A stretch of DNA of 64,000 nt from Ricinus communis (lineage: Eukaryota > Streptophyta > Magnoliopsida > Malpighiales > Euphorbiaceae): contig NC_063262.1 in assembly GCF_019578655.1 (NCBI RefSeq), positions 21,769,582 to 21,833,581 of the forward strand, given 5' to 3'. The notes below the pieces were generated by a model. The model saw only the letters and a program-made list of their open reading frames with translations, was not told the DNA's origin and ran no database searches. The position numbers were made by a program, and so were the translations under genes. Of this stretch, positions 23,124 through 32,660 are shown piece by piece. The number at the start of each line of letters is the position of its first letter. The first letter of the stretch is position 1.

Positions 23124-24027
23124 CTCAACATGTTTACCCCCACGCCGCCAAACCTAAGAAGCTCTCCTCTTCTCTCTTCTCTGTCACGCCTGCTTCCATT
23201 TCTTCCTCGCTCGCCTTTGTTGTGCGTCGGCCTGAGGTGAGGGTGGAGATGCCAGCAACATTCGTGGGTATGACCCTATTTTTTGCAGTGGTCACACCGT
23301 TCGACGCTGGTAGGCGTCCCCTTTCCTCGAGCCGTTTCACGCGAGTGCGAAGCGAAGGCTCTCCCTTCTGTTTCATGATTCTATTTCGTTCCCATAGTGA
23401 CGCGTCTCGTCGCTTCTTGTTGTACGAGAGCAATGACAGCGTCGAGCCGAGGAAGATTATTTGACAGTAGGATTTGGGATCGGAGGGCTTCGTAGGTGGA
23501 GTTAAGATCGCCCAGGTACGTATAGACCAGATCATGTTCTGCCCTCTTTCGTGCTTCTTCGGGGTCAACTGTAGGTGGGACGTAACTCTGAAGTTCCTCA
23601 TACCGAGTCAGCACCTCAGTTGCGTAGCTAGTGCAGGACCTGGTTCCTTGATTGAGGTGGGCTAATTCTTGTTTCAGATTAAAAATGTGGGCGTAATTTT
23701 GTTCCTGACCGTATAGATTTTTCATTTTGCCCCACACTGCCTGTGATGATGCCAGAAGCATACATAATTTGGCAATCTGAAGCTCCATCTTGTTGGTTAG
23801 TAAGGACATGACCAAGTGGTCAGTGGCCTGCCATTCTTCGATGGTCTCGAGTTCTTCCTTTGTTGGCTGATTTGGATTCTTTAATTTTGGCCTACTCAGG
23901 GTTCTGTTATGAACCCTAGCTTCTTCCGGCCACTGAGGCCAATGTAGACGGCCCTTGACCATTCAAAGTAGTTCTGATTTCCTCTTAGAACAATGTTTGT
24001 GAGTTTAGTGAGATCACTGTGAGACAT
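23124..24027 (-). pseudogene. Copia gag with zinc knuckle, broken
   Basis: The likely start is the ATG at 24025-24027, followed by SDLTKLTNIVLRGNQNYFEW, a typical copia gag N-terminus. A frame change near 23908 separates this from the 193-codon open piece 23381-23962, which covers the main gag domain (EEWQATDHLV to LPRLDAVIALVQQEATR). That frame hits TAG at 23381-23383 and another TAG at 23276-23278. The second lies inside an otherwise intact CX2CX4HX4C zinc knuckle (23255-23296: Cys, Cys, His and Cys all present). The start of the element's own transcript and the primer-binding site lie just upstream. The lesions rule out a functional capsid protein. Confidence 0.88.
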
Positions 24028-24082
24028 AATGAAGTAAAAGAAATTTATGATCTTATTGGGTAGGTGATAACAGGATTAATCC

Positions 24083-24095
24083 TGCTCTGATACCA
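24083..24095 (-). other. Primer-binding site of the copia element (initiator Met tRNA type)
   Basis: Minus strand reads TGGTATCAGAGCA immediately inside the 5' LTR, the standard plant copia primer site complementary to the 3' end of initiator methionine tRNA. Confidence 0.92.
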
Positions 24096-24413
24096 TGTGA
24101 AAGATTGAGTGATCAATAATGATTTTGTAATGTGTATATAATTCTAAGATTACAAAGATGATAAGCTTTTTGTTATATACAATTTTTGTTGCAACGGTCC
24201 TATTGCTGATATTCTAACGTTAACTTTTCAGGCTAGGAAAAGGTAGAAGTAGCCTTTTCCCTTAGGGGAGAGATGTTGCTCCTTTTCCCTAGCTTAGGCC
24301 TGTGATGATTTGGATATCTGAGGCCATGACCAACAATCAAAGACTGTTGGTCCTTATTGCTAGTTTCTAACTGTTGAACAATGTAGCTGTGGTCTGTTTT
24401 TAGTGCTTCAACA
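24096..24413 (-). repeat. Copia 5' LTR
   Basis: 318 bp, the pair of 19332-19649, with no indels by eye and about 19 substitutions, most of them transitions. It adjoins the primer-binding site and therefore is the 5' LTR. Confidence 0.95.
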
Positions 24414-25021
24414 AGAATAATAATTCACAGACGGCTCAAATGGTTCTTAACTTTGCTAGTTTATATTTGTCTCGATAGAAAGATGCCTAATATCACCATG
24501 CTCCTTCTCAGAATCGGGAGCAGCAAGCAAATGATGGTTCAGTGGCTTGGTCTAAATCAGAAGTTGGGTTCATCAAGATTAATGTTAATGCAACCTCATT
24601 TGCCAGTAGTAACAAGTGGGATGTTGGGTGGCTAGCTCGTGATGACCAATGTCGAGTGATTGCCGTTACGTCTAAGCCTTTCCCTGGTGTGTTTGAATCG
24701 AGAGTCACTAAGGCTTTTAGTGCTCGTGAGGCGTTGAGCTGGACAAAAGATTGCCAATTTTGTAATGTGTTTTTTGAGTTAGATGCTCTTGTTGTTGTTG
24801 AAGCTATTAGGAACACCAGGATTGATGTTTCAGAGTTCCGATTTATTATTGATGATTCTAAGTCTCTTCTTCGTAGAATTGTAAATGCTTTTGTTGTGTT
24901 TTTCAAAAGATCTATGAATCACGCAGCTCACCTGTTAGCAAGGGTTGTAGATTCTTGTGTTTGGAAAATTTTCCTCATTTGGTTCTGCACAGTACTCTTG
25001 TTTTCGGATTGTTTGTTTTGA
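24414..25021 (+). pseudogene. LINE C-terminal RNase H domain, right of the copia insertion
   Basis: From the target-site copy the frame at 24416 continues the LINE reading frame from 19331. It has stops at about 24476 and 24488, then an open run from 24542 to 25021. This run has the layout of the RNase H-like domain at the end of plant LINE ORF2 and of reverse-transcriptase-like proteins: GFIKINVNA, GWLARDDQCRVIA, FSAREALSW, ELDALVVVEAI, MNHAAHLLAR. The expected first catalytic Asp in the NVD motif is Asn (AAT at 24587-24589), so even this part is catalytically doubtful. No poly-A tail is evident just after the stop. It could have been mistaken for a small host RNase H gene were the left half not found at 19.3 kb. 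Confidence 0.8.
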
Positions 25022-25060
25022 CGAAGAAGTTTTTCTTTTTTGAGACATAGTATTTGTTTA

Positions 25061-25484
25061 GGGAAAGTATAAAAATGTGATATGTTGTTTAGGATTTTTG
25101 CATTTAAAGGACTGTGGTTTTTATTATGATAAAAAAATACATTGAAATTTAGTTTTTTTATTTTTTACTATTTTACAAATTAATATTTTTAGATTTCTAC
25201 AATTTAGTGTTATTATAATACTCATCTTGAATAACAAAATCGCTTATTAAGTGATTTAGAATTAATATTTAGTATTTAGATAGTTGATTTAATAGAAAAT
25301 TGGCTATTAAATTATTTTATTATTGAAAGTTAATATTTTATTATAAAATAATAATGATATTTAGTTGTAAGTGTATTAAAATGCAAGAAAAATAAAATAT
25401 AAAGTACTTTTTGGTTACAAAAAACCACAGTGATTTTAAGTATAAGAATGTCTAACCACAACATATGTTTTTATAATTTTTCTA
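25061..25484. mobile_element. MITE with long inverted ends
   Basis: The left end (from GGGAAAGTATAAAAATGTGA) pairs with the reverse complement of the right end (GTAGAAAAATTATAAAAACA) over about 90 bases. Shared internal phrases include ATATGTTGT and ACTGTGGTTTTT. No ORF. Confidence 0.65.
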
Positions 25485-25576
25485 CTTTTTTATCAGATTT
25501 AAATTATAATTTTTTAATTATTAGTTTAATAAGTAATTACTAAACAGTTCATATTGATTAATATATTTAAAGGACA

Positions 25577-25936
25577 ATACTAATAATGGCTAAAAGCATA
25601 TGTATGTGTCTAAACTTGTATCGATTAGTCAATTTAACACTTTAACTTTCAATTTAACTTAATAAATATATTAATTATATTTTTTTAATATATAAATACC
25701 TTTAATTTTTAATTTAACCTAACATACACTTAAACTTTATTTTTTTACTAATATCTAAACACCTTTATACAGTACGCGTGGATATATTGAATGAAGACAC
25801 ATGTCAATAAATGTTAAAATATCATCAAAATAAATTTAAGTGTTTATTAGATTATATTAAAAATTAAAGTGTTAACTGATTAAATTGTCAAAGTTCAGAA
25901 ACATAAATATGTATTTGGCTAATAATGATTAATACT
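25577..25936. mobile_element. MITE with long inverted ends
   Basis: The left end AATACTAATAATGGCTAAAA and the reverse complement of the right end AGTATTAATCATTATTAGCC pair over about 90 bases, both continuing to AACACTTTAA. Total length about 360 bp, no ORF. Probably MULE-type by TIR length. Confidence 0.7.
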
Positions 25937-26101
25937 ACCAATAAAAAATATTTTTCATTCACATCTAAATTAAAAAATATTTTATATTTTATATTTCATA
26001 TATAGTATTTTATTTTTAGATCAAAGCTATGTAAACAGTAAAATTTTATAATAAATGCAATCTAAAAAAATTTGAACTTAGACTTTTATTATTGATAAAG
26101 T

Positions 26102-26814
26102 GTAGGCTAAATACATAAATGCTCTTCTAGATTTATCTTATTTTTGCAATTGGCCCCTCCAACTCAACTTTGATTCAATTAGACTTCTTAATTTTATAAG
26201 TTGGTGCTTTTAACCCCTTCAACAGATATTATGTGTTTTACACTGACAAAGGACGCGTAAGTTTGAATAAAATAATAAAATATAAAATAATTAAATAATA
26301 TAAAATGAAAAAGTATGAGTAAGACAACAAATTTTAGTTTTTAAATAAAAATTGCCATTTTTTATTGTCTCAAATCTTACCAACCATTCATAGGCAGTAG
26401 TGACGGTAACAACGAAGGAGAGCCTTCAGATATTGTATCTTACAGTGTACGTGTTGCTTCGTTTGTTAAATATTTATTTGCTATGATTACTAGTATAGGC
26501 ATCGACTGTGAACATAAAAGAAGTTCTTGATAAAACTGAAGGATTACAACGGTTTATTTTAGTCTTTCGAAAAATATATATTTTATTTTATTTAATGAAA
26601 TTAATAAAATAACTTTAATGTATAATAAACAACAATTGAAACTAATGGAACACAATTTTCATAGGAGATTAATCTAACGCGCTTAACTTTCAGTTGTGAG
26701 GGGTTTAGATATAACAACTCGTGATGTTCATATATCCAATTGAATCAAAGTTGATTTTAGAGGGCCATTACAAACACAACACAAATTCAAAAATTCAATT
26801 ATATATTTAGGTAA
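26102..26814. mobile_element. Non-autonomous TIR element, about 710 bp
   Basis: Left end TAGGCTAAATACATAAATG pairs with reverse complement of the right end (ACCTAAATATATAATTG). Further in, CAACTTTGATTCAATTRGA and AACCCCTTCA/AACCCCTCAC match between the two arms, giving arms of roughly 120-140 bases. No coding capacity. Confidence 0.65.
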
Positions 26815-27089
26815 AATTCAAAAAACTATTATGTGATTTGACGCTTTTTCATTTGAGGGACGAAAATATTGTTTGTATCAAAGAAATACCACGTGTTTTA
26901 TTTCCTTAATTTTTTTTAGTACATGTTTATATTTTTATTATATTTTAGAATAAAGTTTAAAAAACTAACTTGTGGTTTGGCGCTTTTAGGCTTAAGGGAT
27001 GGAGATAATTTTTTATATCAAATGAGTATCGCGTGTTTTATTTTCTTAGCATTTTTTAGATACACATTTATATTTTTGTTACTTTTTAT
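26812..27089. repeat. Two-copy tandem duplication, 139-bp period
   Basis: GTGATTTGACGC at 26833 and GTGGTTTGGCGC at 26972 mark two diverged units, each with AAGGGAYGGAAATA-like and CGTGTTTTATTT phrases at matching offsets. The sequence just right of it (27085-27310) recurs at 32075-32265. Confidence 0.65.
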
Positions 27090-27319
27090 ATAGTTTTGCA
27101 TGTATTTAACTTGAACCATCACTAAATTACAATTTTATAATAATATTGCATCTAATAATACATCACAGAATTCATAAATATATTAAAATTTTATTTTAAG
27201 AAATTATTTTAGAAAAATTTGATTAAAATTAAAAAATTTATATTTTAACAATTTGTTATGATTACAAAATATCTAGTTGGATGCTAAATAACTTACAAAT
27301 ATTTAATTTATTAGAAATT

Positions 27320-29215
27320 TATTGAAACGCCCCTATCCGATATGGGCCTAATTATTTAATTTTGCTAATTTTCAATCTTCATTTTCGTAGACCGTGGACT
27401 CTAACAACGCGAAGCTCTAACCATTATGATCTTTAATATGATATGACTCTTAACATCTTGCATAATACTGGTAGGAAAAATAAAGGTGAATAAAACTTGG
27501 TGATAAGATAAACAAATAACAAAAGAGAACAGACAATGATTTAAATAAATTTCATATAATACTATGGTATTCTTAAATACTTTTCTACTGGAAATAATAT
27601 TGCAAATTTTTTTTGAACATAAATATTTATTCAGTAAATCTAGTTGAATAAATGAAATTTTATAAATATGAACATATAAAGCATCTCTTCCGAATGTATT
27701 TGGAACTAAAATTCTTCTTCTCATATGAAGTCAACAAACACACATATTCTCAACTTATTTCAAAAAGTATCGATAATCACTTAAGATCTGATATTATGTC
27801 AAGAAAAACAACATGAAATAATATAAATAATTCAGTAAAAACTAATATATGCTCATAGATGTACCCTACAGATTCTTGTCAACTTTGGGCGCAAAGACGT
27901 CTTACCTAGCAGCCTATAGTGCAAATCCTAGTCATACGCGTGCAGACAATAAACCTTCAAAAGGCACCACCTAGTAGGTGGCCCAAAGATGATGTGTATA
28001 CTAAGCGTTGTCCCAAAGATAGTATAATCTGATGACATCCAATGTCCAATGTGTGATCTCATAGGTCACATAAATAAGTGTTTACACATTTATTCAGTTA
28101 TGTAAAATCATAATCACATATATAGTAAATCAAAAATATCATTCTTTGTTCCCAATTTCTATAGAAAATAATAAGATTCTAAAATGCATTTAAAAGAGCT
28201 AATTTGTAGTAGAAACATTTCAACAATTCATAGGAATATAAATATAAATAATTTATGACTAAAAAATAATGATATTATAGATTTATCCACTTACCTGGCA
28301 TGCATGACGCAACCGACTATACCTTCACTTAATTTTTTGCTAATTTCCTTTGAATTGCTATCTGAAGACACAATCCTAAAATTCATGCATAAACATACTT
28401 TAGAAATAAATCTTAAATCCTAATTCTAATAGTTCTCTACCAACGTTTATTATTCTATATCTAAAATCTAATTCTAATTCTAATCTTATTTTAGTACAAT
28501 CTTATTAATTATCCATCCATTCTGATTAATTACTTTTACTGAAAATTCGACAACACCTCTCCAATAAAATGGACTAACCTGCAAGAATATCCACATAACA
28601 TGTCCCACAACAATTTCATTCAGGATATCAAAAATAAATTTTATTAAATTAAATCTCCCTCTAATCAAGGCAATTTTAATCATTCACAACTGTCTAATAA
28701 TTATTGATACCCTTTTTGATATTTTTCAGTACCCGAAATTTTCTTATAATGATTTCTCCCCAAACATATTAAAAACTAAAATAATAATAATAATAATTAT
28801 TACTCTCATCTATTTATTTTCTATTTATTTACTAACTATTATAAGTAACCCTGAATATTTAAAATTTAATAGCTAATCTACCTGACAATTCAAGTATATT
28901 ACACAAACTAATGATTTCATTCCAACAATAATATTTATCACTTAGTTGATACTAATTCTGTTTATTTTCTCTAATCCCTCAATATAAATTTCACTGCATC
29001 TATTTATTGTGACAATTATACTACTCTTTTATCATCTATTATTTATTTATTTATTTATAATAAAAATAAATTTTAATTATAGGCTAATCGCTTAGGCAAA
29101 ATCTCAATTGCAAATATCTAAATAAATTACTAGAACTTATAGCTATTGATTTAAGGTCTACTAATTTATTTATTTTAATTATTTAGCTTCACATTATTAA
29201 TATTTATAATGCAAC
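27320..29215. other. Non-coding LTR-like repeat and AT-rich DNA
   Basis: The patch 27860-28080 is GC-richer and contains phrases such as GGCACCACCTAGTAGGTGGC, an inverted-repeat hairpin, and two copies of GTCCCAAAGATAG-like text. It reads like LTR or leader sequence of an LTR element, without ORF. From 28330 to 29215 the sequence is AT-rich with ATTT runs. No gene seen. Confidence 0.35.
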
Positions 29216-29219
29216 TAAG

Positions 29220-30386
29220 GAGGGTGTATTTAATTAAGACTTTTAAATATTTTAATAAAACAAATTTAAATGAATTACTTTTAAAAAAAATTTGAATTTT
29301 TAATGACTTTTACAGGTTTATGATTTAATGAATGAATTTCACATATTTTATATAAAAATACTTTGATAGACATTGATAGACTTTTATTGATTTTCATAGA
29401 CTATTATTTATCTATTATTTAATTATTTTAATTTATTATTTTTTTCATTCTTTTCCTTTTACTTTAAATATTATTCCATATAATGTTATATGCAAGATAA
29501 CAGGCTTCATTTCATTGTTGTATTAAATTCATATGAGTTTTAAATATTTTTATCTCACAACATGAATACTATTTTTTTTCAAGAGAATAATTTTTTTATA
29601 TAAATAAAACTAGCATATTACAATCTATCTCTAATTAAACCACCAAATTCATATCATACTCATTATATTTTATTTATTAATTATTTAATAAATACTTAAA
29701 CCAATAATAATCACGCTTACTAAATTATTTGATAAATACTTAACCGACAATTATACTTACCAACATAAAAGGATTATCCAAATAATCTTCCTAATAAAAT
29801 CTAGAAGTCTATATATGGTGTGGTTGTTTGCTCAAAACAAATTATTAATATTTCATTTTAAATTCATATTTTTTACAAGGTATTTTTAAAATTAAATTAA
29901 ATATTTTCAATTAATTTTTTGTATTTATGATGTATAAGAAGATATTATTAGTAAATAATTTTTAACTTCTAAAGTTTCATCATTTCTTATATCTTTGAAG
30001 ATGGATAATATAGTAAAGAAAAATAAAGACAATAATACAGAAAAATTTGAAAAGAAAAAAGATGAGTTTTAAAAAAAAAAGTCTATTGAAATCTTGATGA
30101 AAAATAAAAGAGAAATCTTAAAAATTTTTATTCATAACAATATATAAAAAGTCATTAAAATTATATGAAAGTTCATGTTTATAAAAGTTAATAACTTTTT
30201 AAATATTAGTTTACTTTTAAAGACTTTATAAAAATTGTAATTGAATACCTTCTAACTTTTAAGGACTTCTAAAAGTCTATATTGAATACCCACGACTTAT
30301 ACAAAATTTTCTAAAATCATTATTGAATACACTGTAACTTTTAAACTCCATCAAAATTTTTAAAAATTTTAATTAAGTACACCCTC
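29220..30386. mobile_element. Non-autonomous TIR element with GAGGGTGTAYTTAATTAA ends
   Basis: The left end GAGGGTGTATTTAATTAAGA and the reverse complement of the right end (GAGGGTGTACTTAATTAAAA) match at 16 of the first 17 positions. The phrase TATTCAAT recurs several times inside the right arm, next to AAAAGT/ACTTTT inverted phrases. Length 1167 bp, no ORF. I know elements with GGGTGTATTCAATT ends from other plants but cannot fix the superfamily. Confidence 0.7.
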
Positions 30387-30559
30387 ATAAATATAAAGTC
30401 TTATATAAAATTAGCATATTGCTCAATTTTGCTCAATTCAATAGTATAAAAATTTTATTTTTTAAAAACACTTATACATATACCTTAATTTATTTCTCTC
30501 TAATTAATACCAATAAAATTTCTAATTAACAATTCTAAAATCAACATGCTAAAAAATTT

Positions 30560-31123
30560 ATCCAGACTATTTGCCTCCAACCGCTAGAATCCGATCCACG
30601 ATCTGAGCGCGTCTACGCACTCGAAACAATGCATAGAGAATGAGTCTAGAATTTGATTCTTCAATTTAGCTCCCGATCACCCAAAAAACATCCCGAACAT
30701 TTAGCTCCCGATCACCGCAAAATTGGTGCCCTGAAAAGCTTGCAATGCGGGAAGTCCATTGGTCAACTCTGATCGGTCTAACCTCGCCGGAGATGGCCGA
30801 AAAAATATCTAAAAATCAGATGCCTATGCAAATATTACTTCGCCGGATTTTGCTTTTCTAGCAACCACAAGGGGAATAATGGGCAGAGATGAAAGCCCAC
30901 TGGTTGCTGGTCATTTTGAGACTAGAACTACCGCAAACGAACGTCAGAAATTCCTCATACAGCAGTGAGAAGTTGTTGCCTTCCTCACCAGTTCATGCCA
31001 TCTGCTCACGTTGCCAGTTACTGGCGTCGTTGCTGCTGCACTCGTCGGCATCTCCTCCGTATCCGGCCAGCTTCCCCGCCTCTCAAACCAGCTCTTTCTC
31101 TTTCTGCCATTAATGGCAACCAA

Positions 31124-31163
<40 letters not shown>

Positions 31164-31180
31164 TACCCATATACTAACTA
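30560..31180. other. GC-richer non-coding block, possible retroelement relic
   Basis: This block stands out from the AT-rich background and includes two copies of TTTAGCTCCCGATCACC (about 30665 and 30699). Open frames of 70-74 codons at 30889-31177 overlap in different frames, with no recognisable domain. It ends in a CT microsatellite. It could also be the degraded 5' end of a gene, but nothing supports that. Confidence 0.3.
31129..31161. repeat. (CT)n microsatellite
   Basis: Uninterrupted CT dinucleotide repeat of about 33 bases. Confidence 0.95.
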
Positions 31181-32470
31181 TTAATCTGAAAGTTATTCTT
31201 AAACCCTCAAGCTTAATATCTCTTCTAATTAAACTCTTAGTTGTTATCTTTAGACCAAATTAAAATTATTTATTTATTTTTATTTTTAATGGAAAAATTA
31301 CTAAAATAATCCCACCCATACACTTATTTACAAAAATATCAATCATGATAATTTTCATTTTAACCCTATACTAATTCAACTATATTTTTAGCTCTTATCT
31401 CAAATATAAATTCCAATTTAATCTTAACACTAAACTAATTTAATTAATTAATTTGTCTACTATTTTCAATTAAATTCAAAATCATCTTGCTAATTAAATT
31501 TATATTTTTTCAGATAAATTCTTTAAGAAAATAATTTTTTAGCCTCTAATTATAATATTTAAGTTTATATATGTTTGTATTGAGAAAAATTTAAATGTGA
31601 CATTTACAAAAAGTAATTTATCTTTTATATAACTCACTTAAATAATTACTTGAAAATCAAACAAATTAAATATAGTTTAGTAGATTTTTTTAATTATTTT
31701 CTTATCTAGAATTAAAATCCTAATTTAACTCATTCCAATTTAAAAATAAAAACTCATTACTCTAATCATATCCATTAAATTATGAAACTTATAGTTTTAT
31801 TATCATCATCATAAGCCTTATTATTATTATCATTATCATTACTTTTATTATCATCATCATCATCATTATTATTATTATTATTATAATAGTTTTGGTGTTA
31901 TAGTTATATTTTCATTAATGTTTATAATTAAAAAATAAAAAAAACATGATATATATATTTATAATATTAAAAAGATAAAAAACATGTGACTTTTTTATAT
32001 AAGAAAATATATTTATTTTTCAAGTGTAAAAATATAAAATTATATGGTAGTTTTTTTTGAATTCTACCCTATTTTTCACATAGTTTTGTATAAATTTAAG
32101 TTAAACCATCACTAAATTATAATTTTATAAATAATATAACATCTAATAGTATATCATGAAACTACTGAAATTTAATTAATAAATATTTTTTTATTTTACT
32201 AAATATATTCTAACAATTTATTATGGTTACATAATATCTAATTGGATGCTAAAATTATTTTAAAATATTTATTTTATTAAAAATATATATTTTTAAAATT
32301 CTTTTATAATTTAAAAATTGAATATAAATAAAAATATTAAAAAATTAAAACAGATGATATCTTTTAATTAAAAAGAATATCTTTAGTCTTTTAGTGTGAG
32401 ACTAAAAATCACATCATAATTCCTTTTGAGCTTTACCCTATCTATTTTGCCTGCAATGTAACTATCTTTT
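31180..32470. other. AT-rich intergenic DNA with TCA/TTA repeats and a dispersed repeat
   Basis: Imperfect trinucleotide runs (TCA, TTA) lie at about 31797-31885. The part 32075-32265 matches 27085-27310 (shared AACCATCACTAAATTA and CTAATTGGATGCTAAA-like phrases). The ends near 32060 and 32445 carry AATTCTACCCTA- and CTTTACCCTA-type sequence, inverse to GGTAAAATTCAAAA at 26810, so one TIR family probably spans these copies. Confidence 0.45.
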
Positions 32471-32531
32471 ATGAAAAGGACAATTAGCATACAGACTGTA
32501 TTTAATGTGCTCCAGACTTATCTAGTTCTAT

Positions 32532-32594
32532 CCAATGTATTAGTTGCACGTGCATTTTGGCTCGTTGCGTCGATTCCCAAGCCACGTGTTGACC
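32532..32594 (+). promoter_or_regulatory. Paired G-boxes, CCAAT and W-box upstream of the sugar transporter
   Basis: CACGTG occurs at 32547-32552 and 32583-32588, 36 bases apart. CCAAT lies at 32532-32536 and TTGACC (W-box core) at 32589-32594 directly abuts the second G-box. All lie 67-130 bases before the proposed start codon. They could be promoter or 5' leader, as the transcription start is unknown. G-boxes bind bZIP and bHLH factors linked to light and abscisic acid responses in plants. Confidence 0.45.
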
Positions 32595-32660
32595 AGGTGG
32601 CTTTGATGATCGTTTTTTGTGAAGTAAGCACACTCTTCTTCTTCTTCTTCCTCTTATCCG

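Larger units (their letters stand above)
19332..24413 (-). mobile_element. Full-length but inactive Ty1/copia LTR retrotransposon
   Basis: A 5082-bp element bounded by two 318-bp LTRs (19332-19649 and 24096-24413), each running TG...CA, and flanked by the perfect 5-bp target duplication AGAAT (19327-19331 and 24414-24418). The primer-binding site and polypurine tract are present at the expected ends. On the minus strand the order is gag, protease, integrase, reverse transcriptase, RNase H, which is the copia order. At least ten stops or frame changes break the polyprotein. By eye the LTRs differ at about 19 of 318 positions (about 6 percent), so the insertion is a few million years old if typical plant substitution rates apply. 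It is inserted in a LINE remnant. Confidence 0.95.

Noticed and set aside
24508..24906. 132-codon minus-strand open frame
   Set aside because: It is the shadow of the plus-strand LINE RNase H frame.
30889..31177. Two overlapping open frames of 74 and 70 codons with Ser/Pro-rich content
   Set aside because: They overlap in different frames, end in the CT microsatellite and match no family I know.
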